DNA of 64,000 nt from assembly GCA_963788505.1 (NCBI GenBank), contig CAWBGY010000009.1:62001-126000 (forward strand), read 5' to 3'. Positions 62,260 through 64,000 of this stretch are shown one piece after another. Under the pieces are notes generated by a model. The model worked only from the letters and a program-made list of their open reading frames with translations. It was not told the DNA's origin and searched no databases. Numbering within the stretch: the stretch's first letter is position 1; each line of letters starts with the position of its first letter. This DNA comes from JAIQFF01 sp963788505 (GTDB taxonomy: Bacteria > Acidobacteriota > Terriglobia > Terriglobales > Acidobacteriaceae). The position numbers were made by a program, and so were the translations under genes.

Positions 62260-62706
62260 ATGGCTTTCAGGTTTTCCTTGCAGTCGGTGTTGCGCTTCCG
62301 CCAGGGAGTGGAACGCCAGCGTCTGCTGCTTCTGCAAGCGGCCAATCTGCGGGTTGCCGCCCTGCGCTCCCAACTTGAGGCACTGGATCGCGCTCAAGCC
62401 GGGATCAGGTCGTCGAGCGCCCGAGATCTGAGTGCCGGAGTCAACGCAGCCCAACTCCATTTCAACGAAGTCTGTCGTTCCGCCCTCTCGCAACGGCAAA
62501 AAAAGTTGCAAGAGGAATTGCTGCGCGGCGAAGAAGAGTGCATGTGCCGCGGGCAGGAATTTCAGCAAGCCAGACAACAGCGCGAGGTCCTGGACATCCT
62601 GCGGGACCAGCATCTCGCCCGCTATCGCGGGCAGCAGGATAGGCGAGACCAGCGCCAACTGGATGACACCCTTCTGCTGCACCGCGCCTTCCTCCGTCGT
62701 GGCTAG
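62260..62706 (+). CDS. fliJ: flagellar export chaperone FliJ
   Basis: ATG 62260 (GGGGAG upstream) is preferred to an earlier in-frame codon at 62236. The 148-residue protein is a long coiled coil starting FRFSLQSVLRFRQGVERQRL and continuing RVAALRSQLEALDRAQAGIR, typical of FliJ. It links FliI and FlhA and cycles chaperones. It lies directly after fliI. The GTG of the next gene overlaps its end by eight bases. Confidence 0.88.
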   Translation: MAFRFSLQSVLRFRQGVERQRLLLLQAANLRVAALRSQLEALDRAQAGIRSSSARDLSAGVNAAQLHFNEVCRSALSQRQKKLQEELLRGEEECMCRGQEFQQARQQREVLDILRDQHLARYRGQQDRRDQRQLDDTLLLHRAFLRRG

Positions 62707-64000
62707 TCTTGCCGATTGGCCTAGGCAAACCTTGCCCCAATCATGCTCCAGGGACGGCGAACATCAGAGCGCCCGAACCGCGCTTCAAGCCTTGCTTTCT
62801 ATTCTTTATCCGGAAAAGACTTCGGGCGCGGGCTTTGGCCGACAAGATGCACGCAAACCACCGCTTCCGATAGGAACAATCTTGGTCTCGGCTTTGATCC
62901 AACCCGGTGCTTCGCTGGCACTGACTGCGGTTCCGGCAAAAACGGTCGGCAACGGCGCATTCAGCAATCGTCTGCAGGACATGACCAGCAACGCGTCACC
63001 ACCCGAAGCCAGGGCTTCGGACCAGGCGCTGCCGGCGGGGGAGGATCGAAAGCTGCCCCGCTCTAAGGAAATCAAGAAAGAAAAGGACGGGGGCAATGCG
63101 AGCCTGGCTCCGGCAACCTCTGCGCCCGTCCCGCCGGGCAGCGAAAGCCCGACGCTGCAAGCCCTCGCGTCGCATAATGTCGCGCCCGAATCGGGCTTAG
63201 GGAACGCGAAGAGGTGTGCCGGCCCGGGCAGTGGAGGGACGACAGAAGTTGGTCAGGTGAGCGATGCCACTGTCCCAGTCGAACGGGGAGCAAGCTTTGA
63301 TCCGCCAGCCACTCTTGCGTCCATCGAAGTGCTTCCGGCGATCCCATCATCCTGCGGCGTCGCTGACTCCCTCGATCCTTTATTGCCCATGACCGGCCCG
63401 CGCCCGCAATTGACGCCGGTCAACGCAGATCAGCGCGGCGCCGCCGAGGAAGTTGTGCCGCCAAAGGCAAGTCTTCCCAGTGCATTACCCGATTCGAGCC
63501 AGCCGGGGGCCACGCCTTCCGCGGACCGTTCAAGCCCGGGACCTTCTCAAACAGGAAAAACGGATGCAAGTGCGTTCCGGGCGGCGCGAGGCTTGATGCC
63601 GCGGATCCTAATGCCGCAGATGATGAGCGGTGATTTTCGAAAAGCGGGGATCGAACCGCCGCCAAGCGGACCGGTTCCGACGCTTACGGCGAAGATGCCG
63701 TCCTGGTCGACCACATCAGGGCCAGCGCCTAACCTCGAACCATTTTCAAACTCCAGCGCTGGAATCCTGGCCTCGGCCGAAATGACAACGATGCCAATCG
63801 AATCGACGAGGACGATCACAGTCGAGCTGACCTCACCTCCTGTCGAGGCGGGCGCGGGCACGATTCCGTCGGTGTCAGCCCCGTACTCGAAGTCTGGTCA
63901 GCCGTTGCGGCCGCGGTCCGAGGATGAATCCATCACAGCCAAGCCGAATTCAGGATCCAGACCGGGGGAAGCCGGCGGCGGATCGAATTCAGCCCCTCCC
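62699..64000 (+). CDS. fliK: flagellar hook-length control protein FliK, partial (C-terminus outside window)
   Basis: A frame from GTG 62699 stays open for 434 codons to the window edge, including ADWPRQTLPQ and LIQPGASLALTAVP. It is overlapped with fliJ and is the only long open frame after it. The composition is Pro/Ser/Ala-rich and low in order (for example TSAPVPPGSE, PSTSGPAPN-like runs), as expected for the FliK ruler domain; the conserved C-terminal switch domain would be beyond the edge. Position after fliJ is the usual one. The start is the least certain part. Other frames here are short and broken. Confidence 0.75.
   Translation, partial: MASLADWPRQTLPQSCSRDGEHQSARTALQALLSILYPEKTSGAGFGRQDARKPPLPIGTILVSALIQPGASLALTAVPAKTVGNGAFSNRLQDMTSNASPPEARASDQALPAGEDRKLPRSKEIKKEKDGGNASLAPATSAPVPPGSESPTLQALASHNVAPESGLGNAKRCAGPGSGGTTEVGQVSDATVPVERGASFDPPATLASIEVLPAIPSSCGVADSLDPLLPMTGPRPQLTPVNADQRGAAEEVVPPKASLPSALPDSSQPGATPSADRSSPGPSQTGKTDASAFRAARGLMPRILMPQMMSGDFRKAGIEPPPSGPVPTLTAKMPSWSTTSGPAPNLEPFSNSSAGILASAEMTTMPIESTRTITVELTSPPVEAGAGTIPSVSAPYSKSGQPLRPRSEDESITAKPNSGSRPGEAGGGSNSAPP

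Overview
The window is a GC-rich bacterial chromosome segment. It most likely comes from a member of the Acidobacteriota (Terriglobia-like). This is inferred from gene content, not a marker gene: FG-GAP/ASPIC_UnbV propeller proteins paired with a multihaem cytochrome-TPR protein, a REP-flanked RAYT remnant, a BlaI/M56 pair, a kinase-STAND-TPR protein, and a flagellar cluster with FleQ/FleS/FleR-like regulators.

Layout. (1) 1-17.97 kb is an accessory region. It holds small stress/detoxification enzymes: chloroperoxidase-like hydrolase, a pyridoxamine-oxidase fragment, DUF6130, a Tat-exported metallo-beta-lactamase-fold protein, a frameshifted XapX gene, DUF305, a YVTN-type propeller, DUF1348, an SDR split by an IS110-family element, protoglobin and DUF302. 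An asnB-GT39-permease operon, a small secreted protein and a BlaI/M56 regulatory pair follow. The region ends at a 3' fragment of tRNA-Ser(GCT), 17973-18035, which looks like an attR site; by its polarity the inserted DNA lies to the left. (2) 18.8-23.4 kb encodes a membrane-anchored pentahaem cytochrome-TPR protein overlapping an exported FG-GAP/ASPIC protein. A decayed RAYT between two inverted REP hairpins follows. (3) 23.8-26.6 kb is katG with a Fur/PerR-family regulator and two candidate operator dyads. (4) 26.8-35.0 kb is a potassium-uptake locus with KdpD split into two divergently transcribed proteins, then kdpE, two tiny ORFs and kdpFABC. (5) 35.2-47.6 kb carries a PQQ dehydrogenase with a haem domain, convergent with a ~1280-residue propeller-ASPIC-redoxin-TPR protein, then DUF4242, an FAD oxidoreductase, a Ser/Thr kinase-STAND-TPR protein and OsmC. 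(6) 47.7-64.0 kb is a flagellar cluster: fliM (minus strand), PAS/degenerate GGDEF, motA, motB, three regulators, then flgB-flgC-fliE-fliF-fliG-fliH-fliI-fliJ-fliK, the last running off the window.

How the parts work together. The flagellar block encodes the switch, stator, MS ring, export ATPase complex and proximal rod under a sigma54-type cascade. The Kdp block is a complete high-affinity K+ ATPase with its two-component system. katG/fur and the left-hand small genes suggest oxidative or electrophile stress handling. The cytochrome, PQQ and FG-GAP proteins are periplasmic or extracytoplasmic redox components.

Most notable points: an IS110/IS1111-type element whose 3' non-coding end contains segments matching both the target flanks and its own ends, as expected of a bridge RNA; the tRNA-Ser attR with a possible integrase tail; the split KdpD; a bEBP-type flagellar regulator without a DNA-binding domain; an Arg/Asp microsatellite insert in the FleR-like regulator; and single-base frameshifts in fliI and the XapX gene that could be real or assembly errors.
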